Made by a program: the position numbers and the translations under genes
Part shown: piece after piece, positions 28,097 to 35,761 of the stretch
Numbering within the stretch: the first letter of the stretch is position 1
Layout: every line of letters begins with the position of its first letter
Assembly: GCA_015521775.1 (NCBI GenBank)
Contig: WANN01000009.1
Span: 1-64,000 of the forward strand
DNA: 64,000 bases
Source of the DNA: Thermoproteaceae archaeon
GTDB lineage: Archaea > Thermoproteota > Thermoprotei > Thermoproteales > Thermoproteaceae
Reading direction: 5' to 3'
The notes under the pieces: generated by a model
Database searches by the model: none
Told to the model about the DNA's origin: nothing
Seen by the model: only the letters and a program-made list of their open reading frames with translations

Positions 28097-28270
28097 GACG
28101 CGTAGAGCGGTTGGGGGCGCGTTGAGCGCCTACGATGTGCGTGGTTGGCCAGACGTGGCACGGTCTGGTGTTAGGGGTTGGTCAGCAGTGCCAACAGGGA
28201 GGTTCCGTTGTAGGGCAAAGCCCGTGCCTTTGCACCACGGCTGTCTCCGCTATAGTGGTGTCAAGTCCCA
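28097..28270 (+). ncRNA. Candidate structured RNA with closed multi-helix junction
   Basis: Between the 27474-27983 gene and endonuclease IV there are 394 bases without a convincing gene. Within them, four hairpins follow one another: GGCGC/GCGCC (28116-28120 with 28126-28130), CCAGAC/GTCTGG (28149-28154 with 28163-28168), GTTGG/CCAAC (28177-28181 with 28191-28195), and a long one with GCAAAG/CTTTGC (28215-28220 with 28228-28233) capped outside by CCGT/ACGG (28205-28208 with 28237-28240). An outer stem TAGAGCGG/CCGCTATA (28103-28110 with 28247-28254, one mismatch) encloses all of them. I could not match RNase P or SRP RNA conserved bases, so the identity is open. Confidence 0.45.
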
Positions 28271-28377
28271 GATCGCCGTGAGCGCGAGGTTGTATATATG
28301 AAGGGGATTGCTGGCCTGACAGATCTTCCGCCCCATGTGCGATACACACTTTATAAAAGGCGTCTCGACGGTGAACA

Positions 28378-29220
28378 ATGCGCCCCCAAGTATGGATAGG
28401 GCCCGCAGGAATACCTCAGTACCTCGTTAAGGCCAAGTCCACTGTGGACGGGGTTAAGGCGGTCAAGAAGCTGGGCCTCAACGCCATGGAGGTGGAGTTC
28501 GTGAGGGGAGTAAAGATGTCCGTTGAGGCTGCTAGGGAGGTAGGCGACGTGGCGAGGTCCCTGGGGGTCCGCCTATCGATACACGCCCCGTACTTCATCA
28601 ACCTCTGCAGCGAGGAGAGGGAAAAACGGGAGGCGTCGAAGACGCGCATATGGGAATCGGTGGTAAGGGCCGACGCCATGAGGGCTGACGTCGTAGTTGT
28701 GCATGCCGCGTACTACGGCAAGTGGGGCCCCCAAAAGTGCTTCGAGATGGTCGAGGAGGGGCTAGGCGAGCTGGCCGACCGCATGAGGGAGGCCTCCATT
28801 AAAGGGGTTAAGATCGGCGTTGAGGTCACCGCAAGGAAAGGACAGTTCGGCACCGTAGAGGAGGCGTTTCGTATCGCCAAGGCCGTTCCCAGCACCGTTC
28901 CAGTGATCGACTGGGGGCACCTCTTTGCTAGGATGGGGGGGACCGTGAACTACGCCGAGATCTTGGACCTATGGGTCAGGGAGTTCGGCAACATGCACAT
29001 GCACACACATTTCACGTCGGTGAAGTACGACAGCAAGAAGGGGGAATACGTGGACGAACACGAGCCCATAGACAGGGAAAGGCCGCCGTTTAGGCCCCTT
29101 GCGGAGGAACTGGCAAGGAGGGACATGTCCATAACCCTTATATGTGAGTCGCCCCTCCTCGACGCCGACGCAGTCAAGATGAGGGAGCTCTTGGAGGGTC
29201 TCGGCGTAACGCTTAGATGA
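28378..29220 (+). CDS. nfo: Endonuclease IV-like AP endonuclease
   Basis: 280 residues, AP endonuclease family 2 TIM barrel. Metal ligands are in LSIHAPYFINL (His), VVVHAAYYG (His), VEVTAR (Glu), VIDWGHL (Asp, His), MHMHTHF (His) and ICESPLLD (Glu). It cuts DNA at abasic sites in base excision repair. TATA box CTTTATAAAAG about 25 bases before the ATG. ATGA overlap with coaBC links a repair and a coenzyme gene in one transcript. Confidence 0.9.
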   Translation: MRPQVWIGPAGIPQYLVKAKSTVDGVKAVKKLGLNAMEVEFVRGVKMSVEAAREVGDVARSLGVRLSIHAPYFINLCSEEREKREASKTRIWESVVRADAMRADVVVVHAAYYGKWGPQKCFEMVEEGLGELADRMREASIKGVKIGVEVTARKGQFGTVEEAFRIAKAVPSTVPVIDWGHLFARMGGTVNYAEILDLWVREFGNMHMHTHFTSVKYDSKKGEYVDEHEPIDRERPPFRPLAEELARRDMSITLICESPLLDADAVKMRELLEGLGVTLR

Positions 29221-30488
29221 AAGATTTAATGTTTGGCTGGGGGCCTACCATGGAAGGCCACGTAGAGGTGGGGCCTATAAGGGGATCGAAAAGCGATCTG
29301 CTTGCGGGGCGGCGGGTGGTCCTCGCCGTGACTGGGGGCGTAGCAGCGTACAAGGCCGTTGACCTGGCCAGGGAGCTCATAAGGCACGGCGCCGATGTGC
29401 GCGTGGTCATGACGCGTAGCGCGACCCGGCTGATCAGCCCTGTGATGTTTGAGTGGGCTACGGGCAATACGCCGATAACTAGGATCGGTGGGTGGTCCGA
29501 GCACGTGTCCGTGTGTGGGTCTGCGGACATGGTTGTTGTGGCCCCAGCGACCGCCAACACCATGTCGAAGGCCGCGTCAGGGATCGCCGATACGCCTGTG
29601 ACCCTTTGTGTCCTCGCGGCCCTCGGCTCGGGGGTGCCCCTGTTGTTCGTGCCCACCATGAACCTGGCCATGTGGGAATCCCAAAGCGTCAGGAACGTGG
29701 TCGGCCGACTCGTCGAGATGGGCATAAGGGTGCTAGAGCCCCATGTAGAGGAGGGGAAGGCCAAGTTTCCCCCCGTAAACCATCTGGTCGACTACATACT
29801 TGGGGCCCACCTGCCACGGGACATGGCAGGCATGAGGGTGCTCGTCACGGCCGGCCCAACGCGGGAGTGGCTGGACGCCACGAAGTTCATCTCCACGCCA
29901 AGCAGCGGCATTACGGGCCTGCAGTTCGCCCTTGAGGCGCACGCACGCGGCGCCGACGTGGATCTGATACTAGGCCCTGCGCCGCTAGACGTGCCCACAT
30001 GGATAAACACGCATAGGGTATCCACTACGAGGGAGATGTACGAAAAGGCCCTGTACCTGGCCAAGCAGTTTAAGTACGATGTTGCCGTGCTCTCGGCGGC
30101 GCCTCTGGACTTCTACCCTGCGAGTAGCGAGAGGGGGAAGCTGAGCAGCGACGTCGATCACATACACGTGAAGCTCGTGCCTACCCCTAAGCTGGCCCGA
30201 GACCTGAGGGGAGCGGCGCCATGCACGGTCATAGTGGGCTTCAAGGCCGAGGTGAACGTGGACGACGACAGGCTTGTGGGGAGTGCCCTAAGAAGGCTAA
30301 GAGAGGGCGGCTGGGACATGGCCCTGGCCCACGACGTCGCTAAGTCGGGGTTTGGCACGGACATGGACAAATACGTGCTCGTCTACAATGACGGGGCCCA
30401 TGAGGTGTTGGGCCCCGCCCACAAGCGCCTGCTGGCAAGAGAGGTGCTTTCGCGGGCCCTCAGACTTAGAGGGGAGAAATGCCCTTGA
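29217..30488 (+). CDS. coaBC: CoaBC: phosphopantothenoylcysteine synthetase/decarboxylase
   Basis: 423 residues, two domains. The flavin-dependent CoaC decarboxylase (about 30-195) has GGVAAYKAVDLAREL, the catalytic His in SEHVSV, VVVAPATANTMSK and PTMNLAMW. CoaB synthetase (about 205-423) has VTAGPTREWLDATKFIST, PSSGITG and HVKLVPTPKLARDL. It converts 4'-phosphopantothenate to 4'-phosphopantetheine, following the enzymes at 14.3-16.1 kb. It overlaps nfo by 4 bases; ATG 29250 with an AT box (GATTTAAT, 29223-29230) 23 bases before it is a possible internal leaderless start that would drop 11 residues. Confidence 0.92.
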   Translation: MKDLMFGWGPTMEGHVEVGPIRGSKSDLLAGRRVVLAVTGGVAAYKAVDLARELIRHGADVRVVMTRSATRLISPVMFEWATGNTPITRIGGWSEHVSVCGSADMVVVAPATANTMSKAASGIADTPVTLCVLAALGSGVPLLFVPTMNLAMWESQSVRNVVGRLVEMGIRVLEPHVEEGKAKFPPVNHLVDYILGAHLPRDMAGMRVLVTAGPTREWLDATKFISTPSSGITGLQFALEAHARGADVDLILGPAPLDVPTWINTHRVSTTREMYEKALYLAKQFKYDVAVLSAAPLDFYPASSERGKLSSDVDHIHVKLVPTPKLARDLRGAAPCTVIVGFKAEVNVDDDRLVGSALRRLREGGWDMALAHDVAKSGFGTDMDKYVLVYNDGAHEVLGPAHKRLLAREVLSRALRLRGEKCP

Positions 30489-30546
30489 TGGCGGCCTAGG
30501 GCCAAGGCCCGCAGGAAAAGATTTAAGTTTATAATGCCTTAGATGC

Positions 30547-31233
30547 GTGGACGACCGAAGACTGGTCACAGCAATAAAGGCCGCCTTGTCCCAGATATTG
30601 GTAAGCAAAGGCCTCAGCGTCAACGAGGCGGCCAGAGTACTAAGGCTTACCCCCGCAGCCGTAAGCATGTACATATCCAAGAAACGGGGCGGCTTCGCGG
30701 ACCAAATACTCTCCAATGACAACATTAGGCGTATCCTGGACTCATATGCGAACACGCTCATAATGAGGCACAGGGAGGGGCTCATAAGCGACCTAGGCCC
30801 GGAAATAGAGGACTTAAAGAGGCAGATAAAGATGATGTTGAGCACGGGCGAGGTAATGGACGAGGACGAGGTCAAGAGGGTGATAAGGGAGAGGATCACC
30901 CTCGAACATGAGACCGCTGAGAGGGCCATGGCGCTGGCCTACATAACCAGGAACCCGCTGGTGAGGTCCATACTCATGCAGATAGCCACCGACAGCCTCC
31001 GCCATGCCCACATACTCACCATCATAGCGGAGAACTATGGGGAGGCCGAGATAGACCTCGACGTGGACCAGCTCAAGCAGTTGGCCGACGAAGAAAAGGA
31101 CATGCACAGCGCGCTTAGCAGCATAGTTGGGTCGGATAACCCGCTGGTGAACATATTGCTTCAGTCGATAATGAGGGACGAGCTGAAACATTACGAGCTC
31201 GTTGCCTCCCTACTAGGCCTTAAAAAACGTTGA
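30547..31233 (+). CDS. HTH domain fused to a ferritin-like helical bundle
   Basis: 228 residues from GTG. Residues 1-65 form a Cro/XRE-like helix-turn-helix (LSVNEAARVLRLTPAAVSMYISKKRGG). From about 115 on, four helices carry repeated metal-ligand-like pairs: LEHETAERAM, DSLRHAHIL, DEEKDMHSAL and RDELKHYELV. This pattern of Glu and E/DxxH is that of ferritin/rubrerythrin diiron bundles. I infer a transcription factor that senses iron, oxygen or peroxide through its bundle. A box ATTTAAGTTT lies about 23 bases upstream. A separate ferritin-VIT1 iron transporter gene is at 36 kb, a possible target. Confidence 0.7.
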   Translation: MDDRRLVTAIKAALSQILVSKGLSVNEAARVLRLTPAAVSMYISKKRGGFADQILSNDNIRRILDSYANTLIMRHREGLISDLGPEIEDLKRQIKMMLSTGEVMDEDEVKRVIRERITLEHETAERAMALAYITRNPLVRSILMQIATDSLRHAHILTIIAENYGEAEIDLDVDQLKQLADEEKDMHSALSSIVGSDNPLVNILLQSIMRDELKHYELVASLLGLKKR

Positions 31234-31307
31234 GCCCACATCATGTATCCCTCGCACGTGCGTGGAGACCAGCATAAGGAACGCTTAAATTGTGCGCGTC
31301 GTGGACT

Positions 31308-31364
31308 AAGCGGTGAGGAGAGACCGCTGGACGATGGATGAGTAAAGTTTGCAGCGCTGACCTA
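31308..31364 (+). ncRNA. Possible C/D box small RNA
   Basis: GCTTAAAT (31283-31290) is a TATA-like box; 26 bases on, GTGAGGA (31313-31319) resembles box C with one mismatch, TGGATGA (31335-31341) resembles C', CTGG (31327-31330) resembles D', and a perfect D box CTGA is at 31357-31360. The D-side guide is 15 bases, but the D'-side guide is only 7, too short for a usual guide. Promoter spacing and order fit a Thermoproteales C/D RNA; box quality is modest. Confidence 0.3.
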
Positions 31365-31934
31365 TCCCCTGTCTTCCTTGGAGCCCCCGAAAAGGGACCT
31401 GAACTTTAGGTTTATCAGTTTGCGTAGGGAGCGCAGGTAGGCGTAGCAGTTGACCACTGCGTAGTCCACCATGTCGTATGTGTAGGGCCAGAGGGCCTTC
31501 AGGAGCCTGCGCCTCTTCCGTTTCTCGGCCTGTACTTCGACCCACACATTTGAGTATATGGAAAGGTCAGGGTTGGCGCTCGTCTCCATTTTAAGCACTA
31601 TGTTGGTATCCCTATAACGCCTCCGGACGTGGTCCAGCTTCTCGTCGACCAGGGCGTATATTGGCAGGCCAAGGCTCTCCAGGGACACCTCCCTCACGTC
31701 TATGTCCACAAGCCCATGCAGGTCGTGTGGGGGTATGCCCAGCGATCGGCTCATCTTCTTGGCCATATGCCTCATCCACATGTCCACGAACGTCGATACT
31801 GTGTCCGCGTCCAGCTCGTGCCTAGCGCCAAGTAGGAAACCGTCATGCCTCTCCTCGTACCACACGTGGGAACGGGGAGAAAGGTAGCACACGTTGTTTA
31901 TGGACCTGCCCACACAGAGCACGGACAGGCTCAT
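31362..31934 (-). CDS. Unknown protein, second gene of a pair
   Basis: 190 residues with no recognised domain. The centre has a beta-alpha pattern (SIYSNVWVEVQAEK) and the C-terminus is strongly basic (KRKRRRLLKALW, LRSLRKLINLKFRSL), which could bind nucleic acid or a membrane surface. It starts 3 bases after the stop of the 31938-32348 gene, so the two are co-transcribed and may work together. Confidence 0.65.
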   Translation of the reverse strand: MSLSVLCVGRSINNVCYLSPRSHVWYEERHDGFLLGARHELDADTVSTFVDMWMRHMAKKMSRSLGIPPHDLHGLVDIDVREVSLESLGLPIYALVDEKLDHVRRRYRDTNIVLKMETSANPDLSIYSNVWVEVQAEKRKRRRLLKALWPYTYDMVDYAVVNCYAYLRSLRKLINLKFRSLFGGSKEDRG

Positions 31935-31937
31935 TCG

Positions 31938-32348
31938 CTACCTCTGACCAACGAGGTTTTTGGCGAGATCGGCCAGGCTCCTCCTAAGCGACTCGTCCTC
32001 CAGTTGAAGGGCCGCCACGAGCAGAGACTGAGCCACTATCAACCTCGAGGCGCTGGGTATGCTGTTGGCCAGGTTGGAGATAAGCCCGCCTATAAGGCCA
32101 ACCGCGTCCTCTACCCTCATGTCGCCCAGCTTGTCCATCATGTCGGCGACCCTGTCCCTCGTGGAGTATATGGTGTAGAGCGAGGAAAGGACCAACAGGC
32201 GGGCCTCGTCCACCCCATATCGGGAGACCCAGTCGCTGAGTGCCTCGCCATCGCTGTGGGCCACGTACGTCGCGAACTCCCTAAGCGCCTCCTTAGGCAG
32301 CTCGACCACGGACTGCGCGTCTTCGACGAACTCATCCAGCCAATCCAT
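31938..32348 (-). CDS. Unknown helical protein, first gene of a pair
   Basis: 136 residues from ATG 32348, entirely helical by composition (EDAQSVVELPKEALREFATYV, later LAKNLVGQ). No motif is recognised. The open frame continues upstream to 32414, but a TATA-like ATTAATAT (32367-32374) sits about 22-25 bases before ATG 32348, so I use that start. Its partner is the 31362-31934 gene. Confidence 0.65.
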   Translation of the reverse strand: MDWLDEFVEDAQSVVELPKEALREFATYVAHSDGEALSDWVSRYGVDEARLLVLSSLYTIYSTRDRVADMMDKLGDMRVEDAVGLIGGLISNLANSIPSASRLIVAQSLLVAALQLEDESLRRSLADLAKNLVGQR

Positions 32349-32534
32349 AGAGTGCAGGAGACGGAAATTAATATGTTTGGTAGTGGCCCGGCCAACCCGA
32401 TGGTGGGGCCCCACGAAGGCCTAAGCCAAGCCGCGCAGGGACCGGAAAGGCCCAGGGCCCGCCCAAGGGGCTATGCCCCGGTCCGTGCCCCAGGGGTTCG
32501 CTTAATCGCGTCAAGTTCCTACCCAGGCATGCCC
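32349..32534. other. GC-rich intergenic stretch with strong palindromes
   Basis: No gene is seen. After the promoter AT box (32366-32376) the sequence becomes very GC-rich and self-complementary: a perfect 12-base palindrome GTGGGGCCCCAC (32403-32414), and GGACCGG pairing with CCGGTCC about 40 bases apart (32449-32455 with 32478-32484 approximately), with GGGGC/GCCCC nested at the 3' side. This could be a structured RNA or a 3' end of the Nudix transcript. Confidence 0.4.
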
Positions 32535-32993
32535 TCATCGAGGCTCCAAAGGCGCCGGCCATTTCTCCGGGTCTATGTACGGCAGCGCCATCAACACCCC
32601 AATGACCGTCTTGCCGTCCCTAATAGCGCCGTTCCTCACCAGCCGCAGCACGTCGCCCACCTCCATAACGACAACCTTGATCCCTTCCTCGGGCTCCCCA
32701 ATCCTACGCACGGAATCCGCGAAGTAGATATGTATCTGCTCGTCGCTGGTGCCGGGAGACGGAAAGAAAGAGTAGATCCACCGCAGGCTTCTCGGCTCGT
32801 ACCCGGTCTCCTCCACAAGCTCCCTACGGGCACATTCCTCTGGGCTCTCCCCGCCCTCCAAGGTGCCCGCAGGTATTTCGAGGAGCCTTGTACCCACGGC
32901 CTCCCGGAACTGCTCTACGAGTATTATGCCGCGGCCCAGCATAGCCACGACCGCCGACGATCCTGGGTGCCCCACTATTCTGGCGCGTCCCAT
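32535..32993 (-). CDS. Nudix hydrolase, ADP-ribose pyrophosphatase-like
   Basis: 152 residues. The Nudix box runs from GTLEGGESPEECARREL through VEETGY (about 43-65), with the Glu cluster that binds Mg. The surrounding EQFREAVGTRLLEIPAG and SPGTSDEQIHIYFA segments are those of ADP-ribose pyrophosphatases. It likely hydrolyses ADP-ribose or related nucleoside diphosphates in housecleaning. TATA TTTTAATATAAG is about 26 bases before the ATG, in a promoter shared with the divergent MBL-fold gene. Confidence 0.88.
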   Translation of the reverse strand: MGRARIVGHPGSSAVVAMLGRGIILVEQFREAVGTRLLEIPAGTLEGGESPEECARRELVEETGYEPRSLRWIYSFFPSPGTSDEQIHIYFADSVRRIGEPEEGIKVVVMEVGDVLRLVRNGAIRDGKTVIGVLMALPYIDPEKWPAPLEPR

Positions 32994-33012
32994 GTGCTTG
33001 TTGGGGGCGCCA

Positions 33013-33027
33013 CTTATATTAAAACAG
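33013..33027. promoter_or_regulatory. Shared TATA region of Nudix and MBL-fold genes
   Basis: CTTATATTAAAA serves both strands: its centre is about 26 bases from ATG 32993 on the minus strand and about 26 from GTG 33044 on the plus strand. The symmetry argues that both genes start leaderless from one AT core. Confidence 0.5.
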
Positions 33028-33043
33028 GTGGCACGTGTGTTGG

Positions 33044-33841
33044 GTGATTGCCAATGTGGGCGCGGGCAAGGCCAACGCCTGGTACCTGGAGGTAGCCTCC
33101 GGCGTCCTCATAGACGCGCCTAGCGTAAGCCTGGAAAGGCTCGGCAACGTCTCATATGTACTCCTCACGCATTCGCATGTAGGCCACGTCGAGTCGCTAG
33201 CGGCATTGGCACAGCGGTACAGGCCTATAGTAATCGGGAACCCGATAGAGCTGGCCTTTCTACAGGACGTGGAAAGGCTGGCCAAATACATACGTACCGT
33301 GGCCAAGAGGGCTGGCGCAGACCTCGACGCGGTTGCCTTGGCCAAGGAGATCCACGTGCCGCCGCTCAACGCCAGAGTGTACAGGATGGGCAGCGGCAAC
33401 GCCGACCTACTCGAGGCAGACGTTGAGGTGCTTCCTTGCGGTGGGCACAGCTGGGGATCCACTTGTTATAGGCTGGGCGGAGTGGTCTTTGTCGGGGACC
33501 TGGGAAGGCCATGGGTCTCGATAAGGTCGCTTACCAGCACCCTAGCCCTGCTTAGGGGCCTGGACGCAGTGGCGTATCCGGGACATGGGGAGCCTGTTGA
33601 GGCACGTGAACTCGCACTTAGGGTGCAAGGCGAGTTGCGGAACACGGCCAGGAAGTACCTCGAGTGCATTGCCAATGGCCCCCCAGTGGAGACCGCCGAC
33701 TGCGTCTTCGGGAGGACCGCAGAGCCCTATGCGTACTTTAGGGCCCTAGAGGAGACTCTGGCCTTCATAGGGCTCTTCGTCGAGGAAGGCGTGGTGAAGG
33801 TCAGCGGGTCAGGCACGTGGAAAGTAAGCAGGGTCCGCTAG
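33044..33841 (+). CDS. Metallo-beta-lactamase-fold protein with altered metal motif
   Basis: About 265 residues, MBL fold. The usual HxHxDH motif reads THSHVGH (His, His, Gly, His), so the Asp that binds the second metal and activates water is replaced by Gly. Other ligands are present: GGHSWGST (His), FVGDLG (Asp) and PGHGEP (His). A one-metal enzyme, altered hydrolase, or non-enzymatic role is possible. The ORF opens at GTG 33035, but promoter spacing favours GTG 33044. The C-terminal 70 residues are helical and may form a separate cap. Confidence 0.8.
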   Translation: MIANVGAGKANAWYLEVASGVLIDAPSVSLERLGNVSYVLLTHSHVGHVESLAALAQRYRPIVIGNPIELAFLQDVERLAKYIRTVAKRAGADLDAVALAKEIHVPPLNARVYRMGSGNADLLEADVEVLPCGGHSWGSTCYRLGGVVFVGDLGRPWVSIRSLTSTLALLRGLDAVAYPGHGEPVEARELALRVQGELRNTARKYLECIANGPPVETADCVFGRTAEPYAYFRALEETLAFIGLFVEEGVVKVSGSGTWKVSRVR

Positions 33842-33858
33842 AGGGGGCCCGCACCGGC

Positions 33859-34140
33859 CTATCCCCCGAAAATGGCGAGGAATGTTATGGTCACCACGTC
33901 GTCGTCAGACACAACCGTGTCCAGGCCGTTGAGCCAGTCCACTGAACGGCCATTGACGAACACGTCGTAGTTCCTTTTCAGGTTCCCATTATCGTCTAGG
34001 AGTAGCCGCTTAATTCCCGGGAACAGCTCGTCCAATGCGTCGATCAGGCCCCTAACGGTAGTCGCGCCGCCCACTTTCAACGTGTAGCGCAGTGTGCCTG
34101 TGTGCTCCGCTACTAGGGACAGAAAGCGCACCTCGACCAC
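33859..34140 (-). CDS. MoaD/SAMP-like ubiquitin-fold protein
   Basis: 93 residues from GTG 34140. Beta-grasp fold (VVEVRFLSLVAEHTG, then LIDALDELFPGIKRLLL) ending in the diglycine FLAIFGG required for adenylation and thiocarboxylate or conjugate formation. It may supply sulfur for molybdopterin/tungstopterin or be attached to proteins as SAMP. The longer frame (to 34290) adds a stretch without MoaD similarity; a box GTTTTTACC is about 24 bases before GTG 34140. A JAMM protein at 19.4 kb could be the matching protease. Confidence 0.82.
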   Translation of the reverse strand: MVEVRFLSLVAEHTGTLRYTLKVGGATTVRGLIDALDELFPGIKRLLLDDNGNLKRNYDVFVNGRSVDWLNGLDTVVSDDDVVTITFLAIFGG

Positions 34141-34213
34141 GCGGGTCAACCACTGCCCGGTAAAAACTGTTGTGTTGGGTATGCATATATATCCATCCCC
34201 ATGCCTAAATACG

Positions 34214-34678
34214 ATGAGGCCCATACACCTGGCCCTACTGCTTGGAGGATCCGTGGCGGGACTCATTACGGCGCTCCTCGTTATATACACCGTATACGTG
34301 ATAGAAACCGAGCCTTATTGCCCCGCCGAGGAAACAGTTGGAGGCGTTCCGCTTGACTGCGTCAAGGTAATATCGAGCGAGTATTCCAGGGTGTCCCTTG
34401 GAGAGTTCGCAATACCCCTGGAGATGCTTGCCGCGGCGTGGTTCCTCAGCAATATAGCCGCAGTGCTACTCATACATTTCAGGGAAGCCGTGAAGGCCAA
34501 GGTCCTTAGGTTCCTCTTCTATTGGCGCTTCCTCGGAGTGGCGGTTGTCCCCTACCTGGTCTACATAGAGCTGTTCATCATAGGCGCCATATGCATATAC
34601 TGCACCGCGATGCACGCCGCGATAATCGCGGACTTCGCCCTTATAACGTACCTACTCTTCATAAAGAAAATAGTGTGA
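34214..34678 (+). CDS. Vitamin K epoxide reductase homologue (disulfide-forming)
   Basis: 154 residues, four to five transmembrane helices. Redox cysteines: loop pair Cys36 (EPYCPAEE) and Cys49 (PLDCVKV), and active-site CIYC at 127-130, with the conserved Ser61 region. In hyperthermophilic crenarchaea VKOR replaces DsbB and reoxidises a thioredoxin-like partner, supporting disulfide-rich proteins. ATG 34214 is about 26 bases after a CATATATATC box; the longer frame is a shadow. Its 3' end overlaps the convergent 34652-35269 gene by 27 bases. Confidence 0.85.
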   Translation: MRPIHLALLLGGSVAGLITALLVIYTVYVIETEPYCPAEETVGGVPLDCVKVISSEYSRVSLGEFAIPLEMLAAAWFLSNIAAVLLIHFREAVKAKVLRFLFYWRFLGVAVVPYLVYIELFIIGAICIYCTAMHAAIIADFALITYLLFIKKIV

Positions 34679-35269
34679 GGCCACCGAGCATATCCCCTCA
34701 AGAACCCTTTCAAACAGCCTCCTATAGGCCTCGTCGATCTCGACGAGGCCTCCATCGCAGTACACACACGTGGGTTTACCCCCCGATACACGGAGCACCT
34801 CCACGTCCCCATCGTACACGACGACGTAGCGCAAGTTCTCCCTCTCCACGTCGCTGAATATGTCGCTGCGGATGGCCGCCAACAGGTCCCCCAGCGCCAT
34901 GTCCGAGAACGCTATTACACGGCCCAGCATTACGTTGGGGAGGAGGTACATCAGAGTCTTAAGGTCCCACACGTCCCTTACCTCTTCCACTATGGTGTAG
35001 CTGTACCGACCGTCTATGGGCAACAACGAGAGGAGGTACTGAATCGAGGCGTACATGTCGCCGAGCCTAACAGGAACCGCGGGGCCCACGACATAGCGCA
35101 ACAGCCTAAAGCTGCCCAGGTACCCAACCAGGCCGCGGGGAAGGCAGGATATGCAGCGGGCCGTGACCCGCTCCCTGTCAAGGGCCAGGACGAGGGGGCC
35201 GGACATGAACGCCGCCACTACTGCAGAGGCGCCCTCATTGCCGAGCACCTCAACGCACACCACCGCCAT
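34652..35269 (-). CDS. Unknown protein with two CxxC pairs, convergent with VKOR
   Basis: 205 residues. Cys pairs at 39/42 (ARCISCLP) and 168/171 (PTCVYCDGG) are far apart, so they could form a split zinc site or two redox centres. The middle is alpha/beta with no known motif. Because it is convergent with VKOR a redox link is tempting, yet pairing by position is weak evidence. ATG 35269 is followed by GTG at 35263 and 35260; a box ATTTATAAT at 35281-35289 fits the later starts better. Confidence 0.65.
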   Translation of the reverse strand: MAVVCVEVLGNEGASAVVAAFMSGPLVLALDRERVTARCISCLPRGLVGYLGSFRLLRYVVGPAVPVRLGDMYASIQYLLSLLPIDGRYSYTIVEEVRDVWDLKTLMYLLPNVMLGRVIAFSDMALGDLLAAIRSDIFSDVERENLRYVVVYDGDVEVLRVSGGKPTCVYCDGGLVEIDEAYRRLFERVLEGICSVASHYFLYEE

Positions 35270-35283
35270 GTGGGCCCCATTAT

Positions 35284-35761
35284 AAATATGTTAGGGCCAC
35301 TGGGCAGACCCCCTGCACATACGCGGACGCCAATAGGGTAAACCGGCTGCATCCGTCAGGGCTCGGCAGCTGAGCCGCGATCTCCCTCATTTCCGCCCCG
35401 CCTGAACGCGTGGACGGGACTCATGTTGGGCACATATGGGAGGCGCGTATGAGGGGAGTATTGGGACCCAGCAATCCCGGCGTGTCCTCCCCAAGTCCAG
35501 AAAACGGAACCGCCTATACCACGAGACTATTCATGGGCGTATCGCGGCGGAGGATGATACGGTTTACGGCATAATAAAGATGGTGGGTGCGGGTCGAGGG
35601 CGGCAGGCGCCGGTTAGGCACGGGGAAGGCGAGGACGGTGGAAAGAGAGCTACGGAAACTGGCCCGTATAAGGGGACAACGGTAACCCCGTTTTCCATTG
35701 CCATGTGTCCACGTGGAGGACCTACGCTAAGAAAACCCATTGACGTGGCACTACGACAAAC
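35284..35761. other. Intergenic region with hairpins, no gene recognised
   Basis: About 480 bases separate the CxxC gene from the tRNA. Open frames here are Arg/Pro-rich and run into the tRNA, so I do not call them. A plus-strand AT box (35280-35289) could start a transcript near 35310. Notable self-complementary parts are GGCTC/GAGCC (35360-35364 with 35372-35376), CCCTG/CAGGG (about 35311-35315 with 35357-35361), and GGGGAG/CTCCCC (35453-35458 with 35487-35492) enclosing ATTG/CAAT. A small RNA is possible. Confidence 0.35.

Noticed and set aside
28097-28270. Identification as SRP RNA
   Set aside because: The helix 8 signature (GGAAGG with GGAGCAG-type loop) is missing on both strands.
27987-28301. 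104-residue open frame after the HerA-NurA operon
   Set aside because: Arg/Gly/Pro-rich with no motif; the segment folds strongly as RNA instead.
31845-33047. 400-residue plus-strand open frame
   Set aside because: It runs antisense across three well-supported minus-strand genes including a Nudix hydrolase, has no family motif, and is explained by GC-rich codon bias.
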